DNA from: Nostoc spongiaeforme FACHB-130
Lineage (GTDB): Bacteria > Cyanobacteriota > Cyanobacteriia > Cyanobacteriales > Nostocaceae
Reading direction: 5' to 3'
DNA length: 33,766 nucleotides
Assembly (NCBI RefSeq): GCF_014698475.1
Contig: NZ_JACJTB010000062.1
Location: forward strand, 1 to 33,766
The notes beneath the pieces were generated by a model. That model did no database searches, was not told where the DNA came from, and was given only the letters and a program-made list of their open reading frames with translations. How positions within the stretch are numbered: position 1 is the stretch's first letter; each line of letters starts with the position of its first letter. Shown here one piece after another: positions 1-7,469 of the stretch. The translations under genes and the position numbers were made by a program.

Positions 1-39
1 TAGTTCTGCTATTTTAGATTGTAGCTCCTGGTTTATCAT
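1..39 (-). CDS. Possible 5' end of a gene running off the left edge
   Basis: An ATG at 37-39 opens a minus-strand frame that stays open for 13 codons to the window edge (MINQELQSKIAEL). No clear ribosome binding site precedes it and the fragment is too short to identify. It is listed only because the composition (a charged, helix-like start) is protein-like. Confidence 0.25.
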   Translation of the reverse strand, partial: MINQELQSKIAEL

Positions 40-151
40 TGTTAGCTATTAGACAAGACTGTTTCTCAGTATTATCTCGTAGTCTTTTTCAAAAATCAAA
101 TATGATTCCTATAGTTTAATAATTCTATCAGGAATAATTTTGTAGGGATGA

Positions 152-280
152 TTATTTGACATTTGGTTCTTTTACCCAAAAGAAAAGATTGGGATATCTG
201 TGATTAAATTTTTTTACTTCTGCTTGAGCAGCAGTTAGGTTATCCCATAATTCCATCTCTCCATAATCACCTTTCATCAT
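152..280 (-). CDS. Small hypothetical protein, 42 aa
   Basis: A 42-codon frame starts at ATG 278-280 and stops with TAA at 152-154. A strong Shine-Dalgarno sequence (GGAGG) lies a few bases upstream, which is the main support for translation. The product begins MMKGDYGEMELWDN and is mixed, soluble and aromatic-rich. It lies just downstream of iscB in the same direction, about 30 bp after the iscB stop, so it may be host sequence beyond the element's right end. No family was recognised. Confidence 0.5.
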   Translation of the reverse strand: MMKGDYGEMELWDNLTAAQAEVKKFNHRYPNLFFWVKEPNVK

Positions 281-312
281 CTCAAACCTCCAGGAGACCC
301 CCACCGAATCTT

Positions 313-1596
313 TTATTGTGCATAAGAGTAACCATCTTTTGCGTGAATGCGTTTACAAAATTTGTGCGATATTCCTTGAATCAATCCTTTTTTAGTAGAG
401 ATATTGAAACTACCTGACGAACGAATAGCCACTTTTCCCACATAATTACCAAGTTTTTTCCCAGTAGTAACAACTGCTTTTACGATGTCTCCAGTTTGAA
501 AATTAAAATGTATTTTTTCTCTTGGGACATGACGATTAGGAAATCCAAATTTGTCCGTTCTGCATGATTGTCTTGAACCATGTCCGTTAGATATAATTAA
601 TAGAGGCTTGACGCATTTAATAATTAGTTTGGGTGTTGACTTACCAACACAAGCTGCATCTAACCAGTGAGTCTTTTCCAGTTTTTGTTGACTACGGTTG
701 AACTTGGTCAAGCCACCAGAACCCGTTTCTACTGGTAATCCTGTTTCCCTCAAAGCCTTAAATAATGCCCATCGAGTTGTATTTACTGCTGCTGCATCAG
801 CTAATGGTCTCTTAGCTTGTGCCAATATTTTGGTTAATTTTGATGGGTCTTTTTTAAGAAATTCTTTAATTTCTTTTGTCCCTTTTTTTGTGTTGCACTT
901 TTCGCAACTTAAAGTGAGATTTGTAATAGAGTTACTTCCCCCCTTAGCTCGTGGGTGAATGTGTTCAACCTGAAAAGGAACGTCTTTAACACCACAATAA
1001 GCGCATTGTCTATTCCATTTTTCAAGTAAGTATTCTCTGGTTTCGTAGCCAGCAAGAGTACCTTGTTGATACTCTTCCCCTTGAATTTCAGGATTACGCA
1101 TTAACTGCATATCAAAGCGTACTAACTCTTGACTAATAGCCTCAGTAGGCGCGAGTTTACACAGTTTGTTAACCCAGGTTTTTATATTCTCAACCCTACT
1201 TTGTAGACTCGGTGCTAACCAACCCTCTGGTCGTGTTCTGTTTAAAAATCTTGGTTTACGATATCTAGTTTTACGGTTTCTTCTGCTGCGTCTTAATTGT
1301 CGCCTAGATGTTAAAGCATCTCTAATTGCAAAGCCTCTATGTTTTAGTTCGGCTGCAAATACAACTTCCCCAGTAGCATCGTTGACCAATGCAATTCCTG
1401 TGTTTTTAGCACCTGGATCAAGTTTTAATCGAAGTGGTTGAACTGTTGAATCTGGATGTGATTCTTTTAAGATAATTGTGAACGGAAAGCGGCGAAATAT
1501 TGCTGCTTTTTTGTTTCGCAATAGCTGCCTTGCCTGTGCTGAATGAATAGGGTCAAGCGGTCTTTTTTGAGTATCTATAACAAATATTTTGGACAT
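313..1596 (-). CDS. iscB: IscB, RNA-guided HNH/RuvC nuclease of IS200/IS605-type elements
   Basis: IscB is the Cas9 ancestor: it uses an omegaRNA to cut DNA and is carried by IS200/IS605-like elements. From ATG 1594-1596 the protein has 427 aa. In order it shows an N-terminal PLMP-type domain (residues 1-55), RuvC-I LDPGAKNTG with D60, an arginine-rich bridge helix (98-120), RuvC-II with E157, an HNH domain at about 195-240 (CAYC, EHIHP with H212, CEKC), RuvC-III HWLDAA with D313, and a C-terminal beta-rich domain (330-427) expected to contact the target-adjacent motif. All catalytic residues are present, so the enzyme looks active. A GGAGGG motif 4 nt upstream favours this ATG over the in-frame ATG at 1606-1608. 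No TnpA transposase is visible, so the copy would depend on one supplied elsewhere. Confidence 0.93.
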   Translation of the reverse strand: MSKIFVIDTQKRPLDPIHSAQARQLLRNKKAAIFRRFPFTIILKESHPDSTVQPLRLKLDPGAKNTGIALVNDATGEVVFAAELKHRGFAIRDALTSRRQLRRSRRNRKTRYRKPRFLNRTRPEGWLAPSLQSRVENIKTWVNKLCKLAPTEAISQELVRFDMQLMRNPEIQGEEYQQGTLAGYETREYLLEKWNRQCAYCGVKDVPFQVEHIHPRAKGGSNSITNLTLSCEKCNTKKGTKEIKEFLKKDPSKLTKILAQAKRPLADAAAVNTTRWALFKALRETGLPVETGSGGLTKFNRSQQKLEKTHWLDAACVGKSTPKLIIKCVKPLLIISNGHGSRQSCRTDKFGFPNRHVPREKIHFNFQTGDIVKAVVTTGKKLGNYVGKVAIRSSGSFNISTKKGLIQGISHKFCKRIHAKDGYSYAQ

Positions 1597-1611
1597 AAGT
1601 CCCTCCATTTC

Positions 1612-1845
1612 TGGGTAAAGTTAGCCTGGACAATGATTTAAAGGCTTTTTACGTCAACGACACTAGCTTCAAACCCAATATGCTTGTTTAATCGTTAACC
1701 TCAGAGCTACAAACTGGCTGCGTATTTGTAGGTGAGATGACCTAAAAATCGTAGTGATTTAACACTTAGTCGGGTAAACTCTGGGCTTTTAAAGCCCCCA
1801 CTGTACCTGTACTCAGGTCAGTGGTGGGTAGTTTACTGCTTCTTG
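1612..1845 (-). ncRNA. Putative IscB omegaRNA
   Basis: The non-coding stretch immediately 5' of iscB has the position and structure expected of an IscB omegaRNA. An outer stem pairs GTAAACT (1774-1780) with AGTTTAC (1830-1836). Inside it CCACTG (near 1798-1803) pairs with CAGTGG (1819-1824), enclosing a small ACCT/AGGT hairpin. A GGGCTTT/AAAGCCC inverted repeat (1783-1797) gives a second hairpin. In known systems the guide is at the RNA 5' end, which here would fall at about 1840-1860. The 3' end probably lies near the iscB ribosome binding site. Exact ends are estimates. Confidence 0.7.
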
Positions 1846-1932
1846 TCTAGAATTTGGATGATTGAAAATTAGGGGTGATGCGTCTTTACTAGAATTTTTT
1901 CTTCGCCAACAAATACAATATTTGTCCATTTT

Positions 1933-1972
1933 ATATAAACTGATAATAAAAGTAATTACTATCAGTTTATAT
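1933..1972. terminator. 13-bp inverted repeat, likely terminator
   Basis: Perfect arms ATATAAACTGATA (1933-1945) and TATCAGTTTATAT (1960-1972) enclose a 14-nt loop, six bases beyond the stop codon of the minus-strand gene at 1978-2346. A T-run follows on the plus strand. It may end transcription in both directions and insulate that gene from the IscB element. The rest of 1860-1977 shows nothing else. Confidence 0.5.
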
Positions 1973-1977
1973 TTTTA

Positions 1978-2346
1978 TTATGCTGACTGTTTCATTTGGC
2001 TTAGAGCTATTAACATTTCTTCTCGATTGAGATGTCGTTTCTTGCCTGTTTTAGATACTTGGATAGCGTAACTCCATTTTATTCCAGCTTGCGAGCATCT
2101 TTTTCTTAACTGTTGAACAGTGATATGTTTGTTTGTAGATACTTGATTTTTGTTGGATATCTGAAGTTTGGATTTATCAGTTAAGTTTTCAATTTTACTT
2201 ACAGTGGGTTTTATCGATGTAGTGCAATTGCAGTGCTTTTCAAAAGCGATAGATATCTCTAGCAAGAATTGGAAAATGAAGAGAGTAGAAAATCCGTACA
2301 TAAGAATGTAGAGAAGCCCTGTGAGCATACATTGTGCTAATTCCAT
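1978..2346 (-). CDS. Membrane-anchored hypothetical protein, 122 aa
   Basis: The N-terminus holds one hydrophobic segment (about residues 6-32, CMLTGLLYILMYGFSTLFIF). A polar linker follows, then a basic helical C-terminal part (about 75-120, TVQQLRKRCSQAGIKW to LNREEMLIAL). That C-terminal pattern, two short helices with basic residues, recalls the small SAP or Rho-N type nucleic-acid-binding folds common in cyanobacterial plasmid proteins, but the match is only by eye. An AGGAG motif lies 8 nt upstream of the ATG. No family was identified. Confidence 0.6.
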   Translation of the reverse strand: MELAQCMLTGLLYILMYGFSTLFIFQFLLEISIAFEKHCNCTTSIKPTVSKIENLTDKSKLQISNKNQVSTNKHITVQQLRKRCSQAGIKWSYAIQVSKTGKKRHLNREEMLIALSQMKQSA

Positions 2347-2529
2347 TGTTTTAACTCCTGTTGATATAATTAGTAACTGGCTATTTAATGAAGCGGTATA
2401 CCAGCCTTCTATTTATATCAAAGCGTTAGCTTGTGTAAATTTACTCTGAATAAAAGAATCGATAATAAATTAATGGTGTAATAGTGATGAAATATCTTGG
2501 TCTTGGTTTGCTTAGATAAAGATGTCACT

Positions 2530-2979
2530 CTACATATATCTAACAACTGTTCTAATATTATCAACTAACTGTATTATCATATTCCAAATAGCTTTCCAGC
2601 CAAGTATCATTCCCCAAAATCCGCTAACAAATAGACCAAGTACTGATTTAAGGAAGATAACTCCCCTGTAATTTATCTCGACATTTGATTCGACTTTGGC
2701 ATAGATAACACCATCCTCAATTTTATTTTTCAAATTTTTCATTTTTTGTTCTTCTTCTCTAATCCTTCTTTCTTCTTGCACTTTCCAGCCCCAAGGAACA
2801 AATCCCAAAATAATCGAAATTGGAAGGTAGAATGGCCAGTTATATATGTAGCCAAGAGAAGCATATATGATGAAAAAAGTTAGCCCCAAACCAGTACGCC
2901 AAACCAAACACCAAATAATAAATAAACTGTTGATAATAGCGTTACGGATAACTATACTTCGATTTTGATGATATGACAT
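2530..2979 (-). CDS. Hypothetical integral membrane protein, 149 aa
   Basis: Two hydrophobic segments occupy about residues 15-40 and 45-65, then a charged coiled-coil-like stretch (about 68-88, rich in E, R and K), then another hydrophobic region (about 105-140). This gives roughly three membrane passes with a cytoplasmic helical loop. The upstream Shine-Dalgarno signal is weak (GGGAG, somewhat far). Nothing in it points to a known family and its neighbours give no functional hint. Confidence 0.55.
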   Translation of the reverse strand: MSYHQNRSIVIRNAIINSLFIIWCLVWRTGLGLTFFIIYASLGYIYNWPFYLPISIILGFVPWGWKVQEERRIREEEQKMKNLKNKIEDGVIYAKVESNVEINYRGVIFLKSVLGLFVSGFWGMILGWKAIWNMIIQLVDNIRTVVRYM

Positions 2980-3404
2980 TTGAAGGTGGCTCCCGATAGC
3001 TAATATTTAATTTTTATTTATGGTGATTGCATACCTTAAGATTAAACTTAAGGCTAGTTTGAATTATCATCTTGATAGTTGGAAATTATAAAATACATAA
3101 TAAATTCAATTACTTATTGAACCACACCAAATAAGGTTAAATCTACCAAAATATCATAACAATGTTTGTACTTAGCTAGGTATAGTTACTGTTGCTAAAA
3201 TTGATATTTACTGTTTTACCGATTATATCTTCACTGATTTTAAATCTAAGCAAAGTTTTGATGATTTTTTTAATAAGTTTGAAATTGAGGTATAGGTTAA
3301 AAAAAATAAAAATGATTAAGATTTGACTCTTAACCATTTGATGATATATTTGTAAAATGATGGGATATAGCTGTGTTTGATTTACATGGTTAAGGCGTAT
3401 GCCA
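2980..3404. other. AT-rich intergenic stretch without a recognisable feature
   Basis: This 425-bp stretch between two minus-strand genes is very AT-rich. A frame on the minus strand crosses it, but it begins inside the neighbouring gene in another phase and has low-complexity hydrophobic composition, so it is not called as a gene. No terminator, repeat array or RNA was recognised. Confidence 0.5.
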
Positions 3405-4007
3405 TTAGTTGTGGTTTTTCTTGTTGCGCCCCTTAGTAGCTGATTGCACCTTAAACCGTACCTGTTTCCCAATAGTTATCTCAGCAACATCGCTAATATC
3501 TTTACCAGATTTATAGGCTTCAAGAATTGCCTTATTATTAGCTTGGTACTTAATAACTCTAAATTCATCAGGAAAATCTTGATCATCTACCTCTACTAGT
3601 AAGTTAGCGACTTTGGGCGGGTTATCCCTGATTTCAATTACCCTTTCCTTACCAATATTTTTGTCACTGATTAATCCAATCTCGTGTAGATGGATCAGGG
3701 TACGCTTGATTTGTTCAAGTTGAGTTTTACGACGTGAGATTACCCGGTCGTGGAGTTCGGCTACTCGCACTTTTCTTTCTTCCCAGGTTTCAAGGTCAAG
3801 ATTTAACTGGTCTACTACCCAGGCGATCGCATCAATTTTGGTTTCGATACCATCTTGAGCACCCATAAGTTCTTGTACGAGTTGTTCTACTTTACCTTCG
3901 TCGCCTAACTCGCTTGCTTCTTCTATCTGTGACCAGAGTTTAGCAGCATCTAAGCTTAACTCTTTGAGCGTGAGTTGATTGATTTCGCGTTCAATTGCTT
4001 GAGTCAT
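3405..4007 (-). CDS. Gp157-family phage-type protein, 200 aa
   Basis: The sequence follows the layout of the siphovirus Gp157 family. A long N-terminal helical part starts with an N-terminal LTLKELSLDAAKLWSQIEEA segment, a central coiled coil (about 55-110) contains KIDAIAWVVDQLNLDLETWEERK, and a beta-rich end carries the characteristic IRDNPPKV turn (about 127-134) and DFPDEFRVIKY. Family members are carried by phages and plasmids; one was linked to phage resistance in Streptococcus, but the biochemical role is unknown. The C-terminus is longer than usual and ends in a basic tail. The gene follows a terminator hairpin, so it probably has its own promoter. Confidence 0.75.
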   Translation of the reverse strand: MTQAIEREINQLTLKELSLDAAKLWSQIEEASELGDEGKVEQLVQELMGAQDGIETKIDAIAWVVDQLNLDLETWEERKVRVAELHDRVISRRKTQLEQIKRTLIHLHEIGLISDKNIGKERVIEIRDNPPKVANLLVEVDDQDFPDEFRVIKYQANNKAILEAYKSGKDISDVAEITIGKQVRFKVQSATKGRNKKNHN

Positions 4008-4024
4008 AATTTACTTTTTGATAT

Positions 4025-4052
4025 AAAAAACCAGTAGCAGTTACCTGCTACT
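4025..4052 (-). terminator. Rho-independent terminator upstream of the Gp157-family gene
   Basis: On the minus strand AGTAGCAG GTAA CTGCTACT forms a perfect 8-bp stem with a tetraloop, followed by GGTTTTTT. It ends transcripts from the 55-aa gene at 4096-4263, or attenuates read-through into the Gp157-family gene. Confidence 0.75.
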
Positions 4053-4095
4053 AGTTGTTGACTAGGAAGAGTTGATGCTTGAAGGGAGATTGAAT

Positions 4096-4263
4096 CTAGT
4101 ACCCGTACTGCAAGTGATAGTAGTCTGACTTTTCTTGTGCCAATTCTGCTTCGTAGTCGTAGTAATTTGCCTCATCTAAAAACAGGCTAACTTGTTGAGT
4201 CTGCAATGTAGATTTTGGTGATTTTTGTGCCTTTTTTGGGTTAGAATTTATAACAGTTTTCAT
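4096..4263 (-). CDS. Small hypothetical protein, 55 aa
   Basis: The frame runs from ATG 4261-4263 to TAG 4096-4098. The product has a basic Ser/Lys/Gln-rich N-terminal half (MKTVINSNPKKAQKSPKST) and an acidic, tyrosine-rich C-terminal half (LFLDEANYYDYEAELAQEK). The charge asymmetry and aromatic content look like a true protein. A terminator follows the stop codon by about 45 bp and an 8-bp inverted repeat precedes the start, which together make a complete small transcription unit. Function is unknown. Confidence 0.6.
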   Translation of the reverse strand: MKTVINSNPKKAQKSPKSTLQTQQVSLFLDEANYYDYEAELAQEKSDYYHLQYGY

Positions 4264-4270
4264 CTCTATA

Positions 4271-4296
4271 CAACTTCAATTCATCTAATGAAGTTG
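4271..4296. promoter_or_regulatory. 8-bp inverted repeat before the 55-aa gene
   Basis: CAACTTCA (4271-4278) and TGAAGTTG (4289-4296) form a perfect inverted repeat with a 10-bp spacer, 8 bp upstream of the 55-aa gene's start. It could be an operator or a leader hairpin that masks the start region. Confidence 0.4.
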
Positions 4297-4385
4297 CACG
4301 TTAGTGCTTGTTATAGTTCTGATGATTAAGGGAGAAAATTAATCTTCCCCCTTCTTATAATTATTGGTAATTTCTCTAAATTAAA

Positions 4386-4400
4386 TTCTACAACGTAGAA
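4386..4400. promoter_or_regulatory. Short palindrome abutting the 62-aa gene start
   Basis: TTCTAC AAC GTAGAA is a perfect 6-bp inverted repeat ending one base before the ATG at 4402. It sits where a ribosome binding site would be and no purine-rich site is seen there, so it may control initiation of the small plus-strand gene. Confidence 0.3.
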
Positions 4401-4401
4401 A

Positions 4402-4590
4402 ATGGTCAAGGTAGAATGGGCGATTACTCCTTTTGAGGAAGAGTTTGAACGTTGGTATCGTCAGGCTACCGAGAGAGGTTTCTGTCAGGATGTTCCAAAA
4501 AATATTTACCAGTACAGCAAGGAGAAATTTTGGTTAGAGTCAGCAATGATAAATTTTTATCAGGTTATGAACTACTTTCATGGCGACTAG
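4402..4590 (+). CDS. Small hypothetical protein, 62 aa
   Basis: This is one of very few plus-strand genes in the left part, divergent from the 55-aa gene. The product (MVKVEWAITPFEEEFERWYRQ and onward) is rich in aromatic and acidic residues, which is unusual for a chance frame in AT-rich DNA. No good Shine-Dalgarno sequence precedes it; a palindrome does. No family was recognised. Confidence 0.45.
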   Translation: MVKVEWAITPFEEEFERWYRQATERGFCQDVPKNIYQYSKEKFWLESAMINFYQVMNYFHGD

Positions 4591-4613
4591 CTAAAGATTC
4601 ATCAATATCTTGA

Positions 4614-4871
4614 CTATGGGTCAACTCTTTTATACCCTCGCTTTTCTCTTCGCTCTTGGAGCTTGTAGTAAGTTATTAACGCGGCTTGATAATCAGGACA
4701 ATCTAAATCTTTTGACTTGCCAAATCCTCTATATATGGCACTGCCCCAAGTTTTAGTGATCGTCCATTCTCCAAATAGGTTTTGGCAAAGGGTTAAGGTG
4801 TAGAATCGCGTATCTCTTTGCCACTTTGATTGAAGCCATTTGTCAAGTTGGTAGGCAATTTTTACAGTCAT
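4614..4871 (-). CDS. WGR-domain protein, 85 aa
   Basis: The protein is essentially a single WGR domain, the small beta-rich fold found in PARP proteins and the MmR-like bacterial group, which is thought to bind nucleic acid. Supporting features are a first strand FYTLTLCQNLFGEWTI (about residues 23-38), KTWGSAIYRGFGKSK in the position of the signature Trp-Gly-Arg loop (here WGS), and an alpha-helical end with a basic RREKRGYKR segment. The Arg of the WGR signature is replaced by Ser. A GTG at 4878-4880 would add three residues; the ATG was chosen because neither start has a clear ribosome binding site. Single-domain WGR proteins are common on cyanobacterial plasmids. Confidence 0.7.
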   Translation of the reverse strand: MTVKIAYQLDKWLQSKWQRDTRFYTLTLCQNLFGEWTITKTWGSAIYRGFGKSKDLDCPDYQAALITYYKLQERREKRGYKRVDP

Positions 4872-5033
4872 CTCAACCACGCTTTTGCTGCTGGGAGCAA
4901 GAATCTGTCAACACAATGATTTTAATAATTAGGCTCGGCTTGCGCGTTACTGGAGTACCTATTACTCTTGCGGTTGCTCCTTTGATGAATTTGATTTAAT
5001 TTAATACAATATTGTTGTTTTTATATTGAGTAT

Positions 5034-5573
5034 TTAAGCAGAAAGTTTTTCGGAAAAATTTACCTGCGACATAACTTGTGCGCGTATTGAATTAGCAGCC
5101 GTCTCTGCAATTTCTGCTCTATCAGAATCAGTAAGAAGTACTGCAAGTAGCGATTTGAGAGCTTCGCGGTTAGATATAAACTCTTCACCGTATAAATCAT
5201 CTTGCAGCAGGGTGGCTTCTAAGTAAGGTAATAGCTCAGGCGCAGGAGATAACAACCGCTCTTTAATGCGTCTCCTTGCAGTCTCTGTTGCCGCTTTTGT
5301 ACCTACACCTAAATCCCATGTTTCAATTATTAGCCTGATTTCACGGTTAAGTGATACACGCAGCGTTGATAGGCGACCAAATAAAGGAAGGTTAAGCATT
5401 AAAGGTGGTAGTGCATTACCCCAATCCAAACCAGCACCAATAGTGCAATTGGCTTCATCTTCGATACGAACAGCTTCATCGAGCCATCCTTCACCAAAAA
5501 GTAAATCTATAGCTTCTTGGGTTGTTACTGGCTCATTCACCTGAGAATTATTATTTTGCTGTTGATGATTCAT
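5034..5573 (-). CDS. Hypothetical protein coupled to a GNAT acetyltransferase, 179 aa
   Basis: The start codon overlaps the stop of the upstream acetyltransferase gene (ATGA) and has its own AGGTGA site 7 nt upstream, so the two are translated together. The product has a polar Gln/Asn-rich N-terminus, then a mixed region with TIGAGLDWGNALPPLMLNLPLF (near residue 45), then mostly helical sequence to the end. No membrane segment, metal site or DNA-binding motif was recognised. Tight coupling suggests it works with, or controls, the acetyltransferase. Confidence 0.65.
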   Translation of the reverse strand: MNHQQQNNNSQVNEPVTTQEAIDLLFGEGWLDEAVRIEDEANCTIGAGLDWGNALPPLMLNLPLFGRLSTLRVSLNREIRLIIETWDLGVGTKAATETARRRIKERLLSPAPELLPYLEATLLQDDLYGEEFISNREALKSLLAVLLTDSDRAEIAETAANSIRAQVMSQVNFSEKLSA

Positions 5574-6133
5574 AAATTTTCACCTGCTCTCCGTCTCAAT
5601 ACACCATACTCAAAGTAAACCAAATTATCGTATTCTTCTTCAGACCCGCAGTTAAACATATTTTGTTTTTCGTAAAATCCTACAGACCTTGGTAAAGAAT
5701 GTAACCCAACTCTACCTTCATACCCAAGCTCAACACTTCTAATTCTGGCGAAATTTAAAAGTGCTTGACCAACACCTTTGAATTGAGGCGGACGCTGAAT
5801 TTCAATTCGGTTAGTGGGGGCAGTTGCAATACCATCAACATAAACTAGTCTCTTACCAATATTCAACCGGGAACCGTGCATTTGTGTTTCTATTATCATT
5901 AATCCTTGAGTTTTGTTTTCGCACTCAACTGCATAACCTTCAAGATTTGCTTGATTGGCAACATATCTTAATTTAAATATCCAGTCCCAGTATTTATCTT
6001 CTTGAGTAAATAACCTTAATTTTTCGAGCCAATCATTTACATAATCATCAACGTGTCTTTGTCCTAAATCTACCAAATATGCTTCAACAGATGTGTTATC
6101 GCTACCTCTTTTTAATTCGATTTTTCGCTGCAC
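5570..6133 (-). CDS. GNAT-fold N-acetyltransferase-like protein, 187 aa
   Basis: The C-terminal half follows the GNAT fold. A strand RLVYVDGIATAP (about residues 94-105) is followed by FKGVGQALLNFARIRSVELGYEG, which matches the acetyl-CoA pyrophosphate loop (Q/R-x-x-G-x-G/A) and its helix, and then SVGFYEKQNMF, the typical end-of-fold Phe-Tyr segment. The N-terminal 75 residues are family-specific. The start is a GTG at 6131-6133, supported by AGGAG 7 nt upstream. It overlaps the next gene by 4 bp. The substrate cannot be told; GNAT enzymes in mobile regions include antibiotic modifiers and aminoacyl-tRNA-acetylating toxins, but the partner here is not the usual RHH antitoxin. Confidence 0.7.
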   Translation of the reverse strand: MQRKIELKRGSDNTSVEAYLVDLGQRHVDDYVNDWLEKLRLFTQEDKYWDWIFKLRYVANQANLEGYAVECENKTQGLMIIETQMHGSRLNIGKRLVYVDGIATAPTNRIEIQRPPQFKGVGQALLNFARIRSVELGYEGRVGLHSLPRSVGFYEKQNMFNCGSEEEYDNLVYFEYGVLRRRAGENL

Positions 6134-6187
6134 CTAAAGCTCCTAGTTATGAACTTATTCTTAAAGCTTATAACGGCTATTTTACTA

Positions 6188-6682
6188 CTAAATAAAAGAG
6201 TAAATGTGAATGCGTATATCAATAGCTTTATGCCAACCAGCAAGCACAGCATCATCTGAAATGTCTCCAAGAACTACCAAACTATCTTCTTTATCCACAT
6301 AGTAGGGTAAAGGTTCAGCCTCTAACCAACCATAAGCGATCGCTTGGGAGTTTTGCTCGTCAAAAACTGAAACTTTTAAGCACTGCTCGTACCTGAAGTA
6401 GTAATAGGGTAAATAGCAAGCTGGATATTCTCTTAAAGATTCGCGATTAACTGTGTATGATTGCCAACGTAGTCGCTCACCCTTAATTTCTTTTGGATTA
6501 GCTTCTAGCCAATCATAAAGTTTTTTAGCTTGCCTCAATGCGTGGTCTTTGCCTTCAAAAACAACGCTGGGAAGAAAAATATCGCCGTCAAAATGCACCG
6601 CGACTTCAAATAAATCTTCATCCTCATCTTCGGCTTCTGCTTCTGTTACCTCAATGATTCCAGCCTTATATAGTTCGGTCAT
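6188..6682 (-). CDS. Hypothetical protein, 164 aa
   Basis: The protein begins with a very acidic run (EAEAEDEDEDLFEVAV) and continues with beta-rich, aromatic sequence including EYPACYLPYYYFRYEQ (near residue 85) and SQAIAYGWLEAEPLPYYV. It is soluble and shows no recognised domain. It lies 54 bp upstream of the GNAT pair in the same direction, so it may share their transcript. Confidence 0.6.
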   Translation of the reverse strand: MTELYKAGIIEVTEAEAEDEDEDLFEVAVHFDGDIFLPSVVFEGKDHALRQAKKLYDWLEANPKEIKGERLRWQSYTVNRESLREYPACYLPYYYFRYEQCLKVSVFDEQNSQAIAYGWLEAEPLPYYVDKEDSLVVLGDISDDAVLAGWHKAIDIRIHIYSFI

Positions 6683-6727
6683 TTCCCTGCATTGCTTCGT
6701 CAGATATACCCCTACATTATTAAAATT

Positions 6728-6841
6728 TTAGCTTTCAGTTACAAAATAATCAGAACGCTCTGTTGCTTCTAATACCTTATCTGGAAGGAAATTTTGTTTG
6801 TGTACACGAGCCAGCACCGTAGTGTTAGCGCGGTTCGGCAT
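6728..6841 (-). CDS. Small hypothetical protein, 37 aa
   Basis: ATG 6839-6841 is preceded by a well-placed GGAG (spacing 4), and the frame ends at TAA 6728-6730. The product runs MPNRANTTVLARVHKQNFLP and onward, with mixed charge. It lies 45 bp upstream of the 164-aa gene in the same direction. Support is the ribosome binding site and composition only. Confidence 0.4.
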   Translation of the reverse strand: MPNRANTTVLARVHKQNFLPDKVLEATERSDYFVTES

Positions 6842-6943
6842 TATCTCCAGGAGGAACTAAAGCCCTATTCTTTTTCTTACCCGCGATCGCATTAACAGAG
6901 CGAATCAGTGTAAATTCAGAAATTCTTAAAATTAATAAAAATT

Positions 6944-7468
6944 CTAACTTGCCGGATGATATAACCCCGTATCCTGATTAAATTCCCATCCTAACCCTGC
7001 TCTATCCTTGCCTTTGCACCATCCCACAAAAAGCGGTGGTGGCAGATTAATTCGCTGCTCGCGTATAGTTTCTACACTTACACCAAGTCTTGAAGCTAAA
7101 CCTTCTTCCGTTAGCGGTTGGATTCGAGGAGTTTGCCCTTGATAATATGAATTATTATTGTACGATTTCTTCTGCCGTTTCGGTTGGTTGTTGAGATAAT
7201 TTTGAATTTTAATAATCGCCTCAGCAAATTGTTTCATTTGGGCTGTTATCTCTTCAGTTTTTTGTTCTAAAGAGTCCAAACGTTTATCTTCATTGCCAGC
7301 AATTGTATCAAGGTCATCTAGAGAACCATCTAGGTATAGCTCAATAAAACGGGTGAGCGTTGCTGTTGCTGTCGTGCCTTTCGAGTTGCAACGGGCGATA
7401 AACTGCTCCCACATCTTTTGGTCACAGTTGAAAGATGCTAGCTTCTTTGTTCTCCCTGTATTGCTCAT
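6944..7468 (-). CDS. Ribbon-helix-helix/coiled-coil DNA-binding protein, 174 aa
   Basis: The N-terminus fits a ribbon-helix-helix fold: strand KLASFNCD (about residues 9-16), helix QKMWEQFIARCNSKG, turn, helix TLTRFIELYLDG. A coiled-coil segment follows (about 60-95, DKRLDSLEQKTEEITAQMKQ), then an Asn/Gln-rich linker, and a C-terminal part (about 115-174) with LTEEGLASRLGVSVETIREQ, which reads as a helix-turn-helix. It may thus have two DNA-contacting ends. Three iterated 11-bp repeats and a palindrome sit directly upstream of the ATG, as expected of an autoregulated RHH repressor or plasmid-partition centromere binder. The gene is downstream of the recombinase in the same direction. Confidence 0.65.
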   Translation of the reverse strand: MSNTGRTKKLASFNCDQKMWEQFIARCNSKGTTATATLTRFIELYLDGSLDDLDTIAGNEDKRLDSLEQKTEEITAQMKQFAEAIIKIQNYLNNQPKRQKKSYNNNSYYQGQTPRIQPLTEEGLASRLGVSVETIREQRINLPPPLFVGWCKGKDRAGLGWEFNQDTGLYHPAS

Positions 7469-7469
7469 A

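Noticed and set aside
1862-2071. Plus-strand 69-codon frame over the end of the 122-aa gene
   Set aside because: Overlaps a minus-strand gene with a good ribosome binding site and a terminator hairpin; composition follows the AT-rich repeat rather than a protein.
3176-3472. Minus-strand 98-codon frame
   Set aside because: Begins inside the Gp157-family gene in another phase and then crosses low-complexity AT-rich DNA.
4881-5033. Possible short minus-strand frame reading ARVIGTPVTRKPSL
   Set aside because: No start codon in frame near a ribosome binding site; likely chance or a remnant.
6842-6943. Open minus-strand frame ending NAIAGKKKNRALVPPGDN before a stop
   Set aside because: Protein-like, but it has no start codon and overlaps the ribosome binding site and start of the 37-aa gene.
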